This document shows, one piece after another, positions 51,024 through 59,065 of a stretch of 64,000 bases of DNA. The stretch's first letter is position 1, and the number at the start of each line of letters is the position of its first letter. The notes beneath the pieces are model-generated. The model ran no database searches. It was given only the letters and a program-made list of their open reading frames with translations, and was not told the origin of the DNA. The stretch is from Shewanella colwelliana ATCC 39565 (GTDB lineage Bacteria; Pseudomonadota; Gammaproteobacteria; Enterobacterales; Shewanellaceae), in NCBI RefSeq assembly GCF_000518705.1, contig NZ_JAEC01000017.1:62001-126000 (forward strand). Reading direction: 5' to 3'. Made by a program: the position numbers and the translations under genes.

Positions 51024-53310
51024 ACAATTTCATTGTGTGACAGTTGGTAACCCTAACGCAGGTAAATCGACACTTTTTAATGCGCTCACAGGTGCTAATC
51101 AGCAGGTTGGTAACTGGTCAGGGGTGACCGTTGAAAAGAAAACTGGTCAGTTTACGCTTAATGAGACTGATGTATTTCTTACTGACCTGCCAGGTATTTA
51201 TGATCTCTTGCCTGCTGGGAGCAGTTGTGACTGCTCGTTAGATGAGCAGATTGCTCAGCAATATCTTGCCGACTCTAAGATGGACGGCATTATAAACCTG
51301 ATTGATGCGACCAATATTGAACGACACCTTTACCTTACTGTCCAGCTGCGAGAGTTAGGAATTCCTTTGGTGGTCGTTGTGAATAAAATTGACGCGGCAA
51401 AAGCGCAAGGTATTGAAATTGATGTTGAGCAGATGGCGAAAGAACTGGGTTGCCCGGTTATTGCCGTGTGTTCACGAGATGAGCAAGATATTGTTCAGGT
51501 TAAAGCTCAAGTTGTTGATTTGTTAGACGGTAAAGTGTCTGAAGCCCCATTGATTCTTGATTACGACACCGAGATAGAGGCGGGGATAAAGGCGCTATTT
51601 TTGCGTGATGAATCACTTAGTCGTGGTCGAGCATTAGCCATGCTGGCCAATGGTTTAGGTTGTGGTCAGTGCAAAAATGGCCAGATGCTTACCGAAGTAT
51701 CGCAATGCTCAGAGGGTTTGTCTGCCCAGGGCAAAGATATTGAAATCATGGTGGCCACCACGCGTTTCGATTTTGTTCAACGGGTATTTAAGCAGTCGGT
51801 TAAGAATGGTGATGTGCAAACGATCAGCGACAGATTAGATAAGTTGGTGCTGCATCCTATTGCAGGTGTTCCTATCTTTTTGTTTGTTATGTACTTAATG
51901 TTTATGTTTAGTATCAATGTGGGCAGTGCCTTCATTGATTTCTTTGACATCGCAGCGGGAGCATTGTTTGTCGACCATCTCGGCGCATTTATGAGTAACA
52001 TCGGCGCGCCAGAATGGTTAGTAACCATTGTTGCGGGTGGTGTTGGCCAGGGGATTCAAACGGTTGCAACTTTTATCCCGGTTATTGCGGCGCTATTTCT
52101 GGCGTTATCAGTGCTTGAGGGCTTAGGTTATATGGCCAGGGCTGCGTTTGTGGTTGATGGTTTGATGCGTCGTATCGGTCTGCCAGGTAAAGCCTTTGTA
52201 CCTATGATTGTTGGTTTTGGTTGTTCGGTGCCGGCGATTATGGCAACACGTACCTTAGGCAGCGAGCGTGAACGTATTGTCACTGGAATGATGGCTCCCT
52301 TCATGTCTTGTGGTGCTCGCTTACCTGTGTATGCACTATTTGCCGCCGCGTTTTTCCCTGAATCGGGTCAAAATTTGGTCTTCCTGCTTTATATCATTGG
52401 TATTTTCGCTGCGATTGGCACCGGATTATTACTGCGCTCCACGCTATTGCCAGGCAGCAGCAGCGCTGTGGTGATGGAATTGCCTAATTATGAGAAGCCT
52501 AAGTTTAAAACGGTAATGGCGAGAACGGGTAAGCGTACCAAGAGCTTTATTATGGGCGCGGGTAAAACGATTGTTATCGTTGTCACCTTGCTTAACTTCG
52601 TCAATGCAATTGGTATCGATGGTACGTTTGGTCATGAAGATAGCTCTGAATCTGTATTGAGTGTAGCAAGCCAAAAGGTCACACCTCTTTTTGCACCAAT
52701 GGGAGTGGAACAAGACAACTGGCCTGCAACCGTTGGAATTATCACGGGTATTTTCGCTAAAGAAGCGGTAGTGGGCACCTTAAATAGCTTGTACTCAGAT
52801 GCAAGTGCTGGTGATGAGGGGTTAGCACCGCTGTCGCAGAGCTTTGGTGAAGCGCTGGCGACAATTCCTGAGAACCTTTTTGGTATTGCACCTGAAGACC
52901 CGCTGTCTTTATCTGTAGGTGATATATCCACTATTGAATCGGCATCTGCAGAGCTAGAGATTGATACCTCAACCTTTAGTGCGCTTCAAGCTGGCTTTAC
53001 AGGCATCACTGCAGCATTCGCCTATCTACTGTTTATTCTGCTTTATACACCATGCGTAGCGGCAATGGGGGCGCTAGTGGGCGAGTTTGGCTCTCGCTGG
53101 GCGACATTTGCAGCGACGTGGACCTTCGGTTTAGCATACGGTACGGCGACTGTGTTCTATCAGGCTGCAACCTTTAGTGCACATCCACTGCAGTCGAGCT
53201 TATGGATTGGATTTTTCCTTATTGCGTTGGCGAGTTTTTACTTGTGGTTAAAACGTAAGGGGAAAAAGACCCAAACCATTATCCCAGTGGTGAATGTTGT
53301 GACTGAATAG
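51016..53310 (+). CDS. feoB: Ferrous iron transporter B (GTP-gated)
   Basis: A 764-residue inner-membrane Fe(II) permease. The start ATG 51016 (MAKQFHCVTVGNPNAGKST) is chosen over an upstream ATG at 50998. The N-terminal G domain has G1 GNPNAGKST (11-19), G3 DLPGIYDL and G4 NKID. Two gate motifs with conserved Cys lie in the membrane part: GFGCSVPAIMATRTL and the second Gate region IFAKEAVVGTLNSLY. About ten helices follow the G domain. A C-terminal basic tail ends the protein. A strong terminator follows, so feoAB is a two-gene unit. Confidence 0.96.
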   Translation: MAKQFHCVTVGNPNAGKSTLFNALTGANQQVGNWSGVTVEKKTGQFTLNETDVFLTDLPGIYDLLPAGSSCDCSLDEQIAQQYLADSKMDGIINLIDATNIERHLYLTVQLRELGIPLVVVVNKIDAAKAQGIEIDVEQMAKELGCPVIAVCSRDEQDIVQVKAQVVDLLDGKVSEAPLILDYDTEIEAGIKALFLRDESLSRGRALAMLANGLGCGQCKNGQMLTEVSQCSEGLSAQGKDIEIMVATTRFDFVQRVFKQSVKNGDVQTISDRLDKLVLHPIAGVPIFLFVMYLMFMFSINVGSAFIDFFDIAAGALFVDHLGAFMSNIGAPEWLVTIVAGGVGQGIQTVATFIPVIAALFLALSVLEGLGYMARAAFVVDGLMRRIGLPGKAFVPMIVGFGCSVPAIMATRTLGSERERIVTGMMAPFMSCGARLPVYALFAAAFFPESGQNLVFLLYIIGIFAAIGTGLLLRSTLLPGSSSAVVMELPNYEKPKFKTVMARTGKRTKSFIMGAGKTIVIVVTLLNFVNAIGIDGTFGHEDSSESVLSVASQKVTPLFAPMGVEQDNWPATVGIITGIFAKEAVVGTLNSLYSDASAGDEGLAPLSQSFGEALATIPENLFGIAPEDPLSLSVGDISTIESASAELEIDTSTFSALQAGFTGITAAFAYLLFILLYTPCVAAMGALVGEFGSRWATFAATWTFGLAYGTATVFYQAATFSAHPLQSSLWIGFFLIALASFYLWLKRKGKKTQTIIPVVNVVTE

Positions 53311-53328
53311 CGCACAAGAGATAAGCAT

Positions 53329-53356
53329 AAAAGCAGCGGTATACCGCTGCTTTTTT
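53329..53356 (+). terminator. Terminator after feoB
   Basis: Perfect stem AAAAGCAGCGGT-AT-ACCGCTGCTTTTTT, 18 bp after the feoB stop. Confidence 0.92.
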
Positions 53357-53499
53357 GTTTTTGTGGTAAATGATCCGAGTTTTTGCGTATCACCCGTTGT
53401 AACTAAGTCTGATCTGTAGGAATATGCAGGTTTTCCCTAATTGATACTATTCGGCTAAACTGCCGTCTAGTTATACCACCGTTGGCAAAGAGGATTTCC

Positions 53500-55170
53500 A
53501 TGAGTCATGTGGACACTGAAGTTCGTCCAAGTAACTTCATTCGTAACATCATAGATGAAGATTTAGAAAGCGGTAAACACACCAGTGTACATACCCGTTT
53601 TCCGCCCGAGCCAAATGGCTACCTTCATATTGGTCACGCTAAATCGATCTGTTTGAACTTTGGTTTAGCGCAGGACTATAAGGGTCTATGTAACTTACGT
53701 TTTGATGATACCAACCCTGAAAAAGAGGACATTGATTATGTGAACTCTATTCAGGCAGACGTTCAGTGGTTAGGCTTCCAGTGGGACGGTGATATTCGTT
53801 ACTCTTCAAACTATTTCGACCAACTGCATCAGTATGCCGTTGAGTTGATCACTAAAGGGTTAGCGTATGTTTGCTTTTTAAATGGTGAACAAACTCGTGA
53901 ATATCGCGGCACGTTGAAAGAGCCGGGAAAGAATAGCCCTTACCGTGATACATCTGTTGAAGAGAACTTAGCCTTATTTGAAAAGATGCGTAATGGTGAG
54001 TTCAAAGAGGGTGAATGTTCATTGCGTGCAAAAGTGGATATGGCGTCGCCGTTTATGTGTATGCGCGATCCGATTATCTACCGCATCCGTTTCGCACATC
54101 ATCATCAGACGGGTGACAAGTGGTGCATCTATCCGATGTATGACTTTACTCATTGTATCTCTGATGCGATTGAGAATATTAGCCACTCTTTGTGTACGCT
54201 AGAGTTTCAGGACAACCGTAGACTATATGATTGGGTATTGGATAACTTGAATGATTTCCAGGCACCTAACCGTACTCGTCAGTATGAATTTTCAAGACTA
54301 AATCTTGAATACACTTTGATGTCAAAGCGTAAGCTTAATGATCTGGTTGTACGTAACTTGGTGTCTGGTTGGGATGATCCACGTATGCCTACCATTGCTG
54401 GCTTACGCCGTCGCGGTTATACACCAGCGTCTATCCGTGAGTTTTGTCGTCGAATAGGTGTGACTAAGCAAGACAATATGGTTGAAGTGGGTATGCTCGA
54501 TGCGTGTATTCGTGAAGAGCTTAATGAACACGCGCCTCGAGCGATGGCGGTTATTAATCCGGTTAAGCTGATTATTGAGAACTATCCTGAAGATCAGATT
54601 GAACGTTTGAGCGCTCCAGCGCACCCGACAATAGAGTCGATGGGGCAACGTGAATTGGCATTTGGTCGTGAGATCTACATTGATGCCGATGACTTCAGAG
54701 AAGAAGCGAATAAAAAGTACAAACGTTTGGTGCAAGGTAAAGAGGTGCGTTTGCGTAACGCTTATGTGATTAAAGCAGAGCGTTGTGATAAAGATGTTGA
54801 AGGCAATGTGACCACGATTTATTGTACTTATGATGACCAAACGCTAGGTAAAAACCCTGCCGACGGTCGTAAAGTAAAAGGCGTTATCCATTGGGTCGAG
54901 GCGACTACAGCGGTTAAGGCTGAGTTCCGTCTCTACAATAAGCTGTTTAGCCAAGCGAATCCTGCGGCGGCTGAAACAGTGGATGAGGTATTAAACCCTG
55001 AATCTTTGGTGGTTAAGCATGGTGTTGTTGAAGCGGGATTGGTCAATGCCGAAGCTGAAAAAGCCTACCAGTTTGAGCGTGAGGGATATTTCTGCGCTGA
55101 CAACAAAGATTCAACGGCAGACAATTTGGTGTTTAACTTAACCGTAGCGTTAAGAGATTCATCAAACTAA
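53500..55170 (+). CDS. glnS: Glutaminyl-tRNA synthetase
   Basis: A 556-residue class I aminoacyl-tRNA synthetase, the normal GlnRS length. ATG 53500 is chosen because AGAGGA lies nine bases upstream and [22 protein letters not shown] is the usual N-terminus. HIGH is HIGH at 43-46 in [15 protein letters not shown]. The KMSKS loop is MSKR at 274-277 in YTLMSKRKL. The DDTNPEKE and [27 protein letters not shown] segments are diagnostic. It is bounded by terminators on both sides. Confidence 0.97.
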   Translation: MSHVDTEVRPSNFIRNIIDEDLESGKHTSVHTRFPPEPNGYLHIGHAKSICLNFGLAQDYKGLCNLRFDDTNPEKEDIDYVNSIQADVQWLGFQWDGDIRYSSNYFDQLHQYAVELITKGLAYVCFLNGEQTREYRGTLKEPGKNSPYRDTSVEENLALFEKMRNGEFKEGECSLRAKVDMASPFMCMRDPIIYRIRFAHHHQTGDKWCIYPMYDFTHCISDAIENISHSLCTLEFQDNRRLYDWVLDNLNDFQAPNRTRQYEFSRLNLEYTLMSKRKLNDLVVRNLVSGWDDPRMPTIAGLRRRGYTPASIREFCRRIGVTKQDNMVEVGMLDACIREELNEHAPRAMAVINPVKLIIENYPEDQIERLSAPAHPTIESMGQRELAFGREIYIDADDFREEANKKYKRLVQGKEVRLRNAYVIKAERCDKDVEGNVTTIYCTYDDQTLGKNPADGRKVKGVIHWVEATTAVKAEFRLYNKLFSQANPAAAETVDEVLNPESLVVKHGVVEAGLVNAEAEKAYQFEREGYFCADNKDSTADNLVFNLTVALRDSSN

Positions 55171-55184
55171 GGTTTTTACTGCAT

Positions 55185-55221
55185 TAAAAAAGGCTTTAGG
55201 AATGATCCTAAAGCCTTTTTT
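55185..55221 (+). terminator. Terminator after glnS
   Basis: AAAAAAGGCTTTAGGA-ATGA-TCCTAAAGCCTTTTTT, a long perfect stem with A and T tracts; also usable by the convergent Yip1 gene. Confidence 0.93.
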
Positions 55222-55254
55222 GTATCGACTATCTTAATATTTAGTTAATCGTGA

Positions 55255-55851
55255 TTACTGGTACATAGGGCCAAAGCCCATGCTCCATAAAATAATGCTT
55301 GATGCCATGAGCGCGACCAAGAGCACTAATCCCGCAGTAACCACTGAGCTGGCATAGATAAAACCTTTCTCTTCAGGAATGTTCATTATAATTGGTACAC
55401 CCGTGTAGAGTAGGTATACCGAGTAGGACAGGCCTGCAAGGCCAACAACCATCATAAACCAGATGGATGGATAAAGCGCAGCAAGCCCAACCATAAACAG
55501 TGGGGTTGCGGTATAGGCCGCCAATTCTAGTGCCTGAGTGAAACTTGGCTCTGCATCAAAGGTTTTTGCCATCCAGAACGCCAGATATGCTAATGCGAAA
55601 ACACCAAAGATTAGGCCAAAATACATACCGATAGACATCATTAATGCGCTTTGCGCGGTTAAAAAAAGTGGGTCGGAGACCCCTAAATTCCATCCAAATG
55701 CGGTAGAGGCAAAGTAGGTACACACCGCAGGAATAAGTGCGATTAAAAGGACGTGACTAAGACTGCTTTTTACGGCTTCGTGGTTTTTCTCAATTGTGTG
55801 CCACTCTTCCTTTGGATGAGTGTATAACCCCATTAAGTGATTCAATATCAT
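55255..55851 (-). CDS. Yip1-family inner-membrane protein
   Basis: A 198-residue protein. The opening MILNHLMGLYTHPKEEWHTIEKNHEAV is the cytosolic lead-in of bacterial Yip1-domain proteins. Five hydrophobic segments follow, ending LVLLVALMASSIILWSMGFG. A central LAYLAFWMAKTFDAEPSFTQALELAAYTATPLFMVGLAAL matches the family core. Its role in bacteria is unknown. It is divergent from miaE, with a 252-bp gap between. Confidence 0.82.
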   Translation of the reverse strand: MILNHLMGLYTHPKEEWHTIEKNHEAVKSSLSHVLLIALIPAVCTYFASTAFGWNLGVSDPLFLTAQSALMMSIGMYFGLIFGVFALAYLAFWMAKTFDAEPSFTQALELAAYTATPLFMVGLAALYPSIWFMMVVGLAGLSYSVYLLYTGVPIIMNIPEEKGFIYASSVVTAGLVLLVALMASSIILWSMGFGPMYQ

Positions 55852-56103
55852 TATAGTTATCCTTGTTCAGCTTTAATCTTGTGCTCGCCAAACTTCAGAC
55901 GAACCCATTATGCCTTTTGGTCTGCTACCAAATAGACCCTAGGCTCCAACTCAGTTACATCTATGTAACTGTATAGTTTATTTATTGAACAAAAACTTAG
56001 ACTAGTCAAGCTAACTTTGAAATGTTAGGACGCTAACTTAGCCATTGTTGACTTTTTATTGTTAAAATAGGCCATCAAATCAGCTTAGTATCTAGAGTCA
56101 GAG

Positions 56104-56232
56104 ATGGAAAACTTATTAGCGCCAATCAAGCAGTTTTTACAATGCGAAACCCCCGACGAATGGATAGAGCAAGCAAGGCAACCCACTCAGTTATCGGCGC
56201 TGTTAATTGATCATTGCAACTGTGAGCTGTAG
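56104..56232 (+). pseudogene. miaE: 5' fragment of miaE, interrupted by element insertion
   Basis: Forty-two codons from ATG 56104 read MENLLAPIKQFLQ, TPDEWIEQARQP and LLIDHCNCEL, matching the N-terminus of tRNA 2-methylthio-N6-isopentenyl-adenosine hydroxylase (ELLAPIxxFLxCxTPxxWIExA...LLxDHxxCELKAAQTA). The frame then hits TAG exactly where KAAQTA should follow. The recombinase gene of a mobile element starts 56 bp later. The rest of miaE is expected at the far end of the element, outside the window. Loss of MiaE would abolish the ms2io6A37 modification. Confidence 0.8.
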
Positions 56233-56287
56233 GAATAGGTGTGCAAATTGGTTATAATTAGCTCAAGGCCCCTACGGAAGCTAAAAT

Positions 56288-57145
56288 ATGACCGAAGAAA
56301 AAAAGCGATTTGCCGTTACCTATCAGCGATTTAGTAGTGAAAGACAGGTAGGGAACAGTTCATTAGATCGTCAAACTGATTCACAAAAAGAATGGCTAAA
56401 GCAAAACCCTGATGTAACGGTCATTGATAGCTTTGTAGATGAGGCTATGTCAGGTTGGAGTGGTAAACACCTTCAAGATGGTTCACTTGGTCAATTAATG
56501 AAGGCGATAGAAGATGGAATTATTCAGCCTGACACATTAATCCTTGTTGAGCACTTCTCTCGTCTTACTAGACAAAATATCGACAATGCTGAAGAACTGA
56601 TAAAGCGTATCTGGAAAGCAGGTATCACGGTTGTAACGGTTCGAGACAATACCGAATATACCCCAAGTGCTGTAAATGATATGGCGCTCCGAATTAGACT
56701 TATCGTTGAAATGGAACAAGCATTCAAAGAGTCCGAATGGCGATCTGCAAAAGTTAAAGCTAGTTATAAACGCCGTGAGAAACTCGCTCGTGAAGAAGGA
56801 AAAGTTCCTAAAATCAGAAAACCATTTTGGTTAAACCCTGATGGGACACTTAACCACCTGCATTATGCAGTAAAGGATATGTTCAACTGGTATATGAATG
56901 GATTTGGACAACAGCGAATAGTAGTCAAATTACGAGAAAAATATCCCGATAGCGCAATTCAGAAGATTAATCCCTCAACAGTGATGAGATGGATACAAGC
57001 AGATATTGTTAGAGGGTATTGGCGTGGCAATCGGGTTTATGAACCAGCTATTGACGATCAATTATTTTTTGATGTGCAAACCATCCATAGTTCTAGATTA
57101 TATGAAAATGTAAAACCTGATCGTAAGTGGCCCTATCTGGTCTAA
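56288..57145 (+). CDS. Large serine recombinase, N-terminal part (frameshifted)
   Basis: A 285-residue fragment. Residues 7-150 form the resolvase catalytic domain: AVTYQRFSSERQVGNSSLDRQ with nucleophile Ser16, then DTLILVEHFSRLTRQNIDNAEELI. Residues 180-280 form the recombinase domain (NHLHYAVKDMFNWYMNGFGQQRIVVKLREK; STVMRWIQADIVRGYWRGN). The frame stops at PDRKWPYLV, where intact relatives continue PYLLSGLxxCGxCG. The missing half follows in another frame at 57127. It would integrate and excise the element. Whether the two pieces can act together is unknown. Confidence 0.85.
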   Translation: MTEEKKRFAVTYQRFSSERQVGNSSLDRQTDSQKEWLKQNPDVTVIDSFVDEAMSGWSGKHLQDGSLGQLMKAIEDGIIQPDTLILVEHFSRLTRQNIDNAEELIKRIWKAGITVVTVRDNTEYTPSAVNDMALRIRLIVEMEQAFKESEWRSAKVKASYKRREKLAREEGKVPKIRKPFWLNPDGTLNHLHYAVKDMFNWYMNGFGQQRIVVKLREKYPDSAIQKINPSTVMRWIQADIVRGYWRGNRVYEPAIDDQLFFDVQTIHSSRLYENVKPDRKWPYLV

Positions 57146-57912
57146 TGCAGTGCGGTGTCTGTGGAAGGGGAATGTCCATTCAAAAGTCAGGGAAATCAAA
57201 CCCTGTCGTTCGCTGTAGCTCAAAACAACGAGATCGGTCTTGCGACAGAAAAACCACTTTCCCTTATTTTATAGTTCATATGTATATGGCAACTTGTGTC
57301 CTTCCCCACGCTATGCGCCTCTACAGCAACAAAACATCTAATAAACAACTACAACTCGATCTTTCCAAAATCGAGCGTGACCTGACCAAAGCAAGATCTA
57401 AACTAAAAACTGAAAAAGAGTTTTACGATAAATGCTCTGACGAAGGTAAAAGCACCATTATGATTTTGGAAGTTATGAATGAAACCCATCTAAAGATTTC
57501 AGAATTGGAAGAACGTGAAAGAAGTGTGAATGACTCGCTTAAACACCGAGATAGGCTTGCTATCTCAGATGAAGCTCGTGACTTGATACTTACTCCTGAT
57601 AACTTTAACTTAGAAATGCATAAACTTGGCTTCAAAATCATCGTTGATGAAGAAGTGTTGAGGACAACAGGGTTCGAAAAACCAGTTCAAAAAATGGCGT
57701 ATGCTGGTTACTCTAGGAAAAAGAGAGCGTATCAATACACAGACCCTACGGGAAATTACCTTGTCGAATGGCCTTCAGAATGGGTTACTGAAGACCTACT
57801 GATGATGAAAACGCTAAATAGCTATATCAAATCCAGTGAATTGACTCTAAAAGCTTGGGAATATGTTAATCAACCTAGTGATACTGATTTTTCTGAGTTT
57901 ATAAAAAGCTAA
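57127..57912 (+). CDS. Large serine recombinase, C-terminal part (frameshifted)
   Basis: The continuation of the recombinase in a shifted frame, overlapping the first part by 19 bp. It opens ALSGLMQCGVCGRGMSIQKSG and RCSSKQRDRSCDRKT, the four-cysteine zinc ribbon. A long coiled coil follows (residues 75-140: LDLSKIERDLTKARSKLKTEKEFYDK), then a C-terminal domain with LILTPDNFNLEMHKLGFKIIVDEE. Losing one copy of a 7-bp tandem repeat CTATCTG at about 57131 would explain the shift. The GTG at 57127 is only the first possible start; there is no ribosome binding site. Confidence 0.75.
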   Translation: MALSGLMQCGVCGRGMSIQKSGKSNPVVRCSSKQRDRSCDRKTTFPYFIVHMYMATCVLPHAMRLYSNKTSNKQLQLDLSKIERDLTKARSKLKTEKEFYDKCSDEGKSTIMILEVMNETHLKISELEERERSVNDSLKHRDRLAISDEARDLILTPDNFNLEMHKLGFKIIVDEEVLRTTGFEKPVQKMAYAGYSRKKRAYQYTDPTGNYLVEWPSEWVTEDLLMMKTLNSYIKSSELTLKAWEYVNQPSDTDFSEFIKS

Positions 57913-57924
57913 TTACATTCCAAC

Positions 57925-58338
57925 TTACAGGCGCTTTTTCTTAATCGTCTGTGAACCGCTTTGCTTGACCTTCAAAGCCAACGAGTTTTCAAGCTCGTTG
58001 GCTTTTTTAGGATTGTATTTGCGAAGCTCGGCAATCGCTGCTTTAGCTACATCGAAGGTGCTTAACAAGTGCGTTTGGTGTGTATCAATGATTGACACTA
58101 AATCATCAAGGGCTTGCTGGCGACTGTCAATTCTATCTATCAATTTTATATTATCAGATAGGTCAGACCCATCTTTTGGTAAATCATCTCGAATAACAAT
58201 ATCTTTACGCAGTTTGTTATTCATCATCTTTTTCAACTGACCTTTAACAAAGTCAGACTCAGCCAATTGTTGTGTTTTTTGCAGTTCATTTTTGGCTTTC
58301 GACTCTAATCTATTTTCTTGTTCATTCTTATCCATCAT
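57925..58338 (-). CDS. Coiled-coil protein of unknown function
   Basis: A 137-residue highly charged, helix-rich protein convergent with the recombinase, 12 bp from its stop. The N-terminal third is Lys/Glu/Gln-rich (KNEQENRLESKAKNELQKTQQ). Then come KMMNNKLRKDIVIRDDLPKDG and a helical region IDSRQQALDDLVSIIDTHQTHLL, ending with basic KVKQSGSQTIKKKRL. No family is recognised. GGAGAGAAATG gives a ribosome binding site. Place and charge suggest a DNA-binding accessory to transfer or integration, but this is a guess. A strong terminator for the opposite strand lies inside its coding region. Confidence 0.55.
   Translation of the reverse strand: MMDKNEQENRLESKAKNELQKTQQLAESDFVKGQLKKMMNNKLRKDIVIRDDLPKDGSDLSDNIKLIDRIDSRQQALDDLVSIIDTHQTHLLSTFDVAKAAIAELRKYNPKKANELENSLALKVKQSGSQTIKKKRL
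57974..58008 (+). terminator. Terminator for the recombinase, inside the opposite-strand gene
   Basis: AAAGCCAACGAG-loop-CTCGTTGGCTTT, a perfect 12-bp stem with an 8-base loop and a T6 run on the plus strand. It lies 62 bp after the recombinase stop but within the coding sequence of the convergent coiled-coil gene. Confidence 0.75.
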
Positions 58339-58690
58339 TTCTCTCCTGTGGTTCTAAATGATTTACCACAGAAAAAAGCGATTACAAGGGCTTACCAGCT
58401 TTGGGACCACTGGGGACCCAGGTCTTTTGATTTGACATCGCAAAAAAATATGCTCTGTTGTGTATAGGAGTTTAAGACAATAAAAGAAGAGGCAAGTTGA
58501 GGTTAGGGTTCCCTAACCGATTGTTTTTAAATACGATAAATCGTTTTAAAAAGGAGTGTTGATCACTTTCTAAAATCACCTGAAAAATCTCATTTCATTC
58601 GATATTTTGCAGCTATTTTCAGACAGCGATCCTCGGTTAAAAGCCAGTTCAGTATTCTGTCAGCCGTCTTAAAACTCATTGTATTTGTAG
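58339..58690. other. Putative origin of transfer region
   Basis: A gene-free stretch directly upstream of mobC-relaxase with several inverted repeats: CTGTGGT/ACCACAG (58345-58370), GGTTAGGG-TT-CCCTAACC (about 58500-58518), and ACGAT-AA-ATCGT (about 58532-58543). It also has a GGGACC direct repeat at about 58401-58418. Position and structure fit an oriT; no nick site could be recognised. It must also hold the promoters of mobC and of the divergent coiled-coil gene. Confidence 0.5.
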
Positions 58691-58705
58691 TTTATGGAGG
58701 AAGTT

Positions 58706-59065
58706 ATGACACAAAGGAGCAGCAATACAAAAATCATAATACGTTGTAGTGAAGAGGAAAAATCAGCACTGATATTGGCTAAATCCCAGCTTAAAGCCCG
58801 AACTTGGCTTGAGATGTTTCATAAGCTATTGCACCGTAAGAAAATCGAACCGCCAAAAACCATCATTCAAGATAGTGTTTACCTTTTAGAGATCCTCACC
58901 GAGTTAAAGCGTTGTGGAAATAATCTCAATCAAATCACGAGAATTGCTAACAGCAGCAAAACCATTACCCCACAAGAAACCGCCCAGCTAAAAAAACTGG
59001 CAGTGCAGATCTCTTCACTGAAAAGCAAAGTGCTGAAAAGTTTTGTGGTTGAAGGAGGTAAATGA
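58706..59065 (+). CDS. mobC: MobC-like relaxosome accessory protein
   Basis: A 119-residue protein. The start ATG 58706 is favoured because GGAGG lies six bases upstream; an ATG at 58694 would place that site inside the gene. The N-terminus STKIIIRCSEEEKSALILAKSQLKARTWLEMFHKLL is ribbon-helix-helix-like. The C-terminal LKRCGNNLNQITRIANSSKTITP is the MobC signature (GNNLNQIxR). It assists the relaxase in opening oriT. It overlaps the relaxase start by 4 bp, so the two are coupled. Confidence 0.8.
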   Translation: MTQRSSNTKIIIRCSEEEKSALILAKSQLKARTWLEMFHKLLHRKKIEPPKTIIQDSVYLLEILTELKRCGNNLNQITRIANSSKTITPQETAQLKKLAVQISSLKSKVLKSFVVEGGK

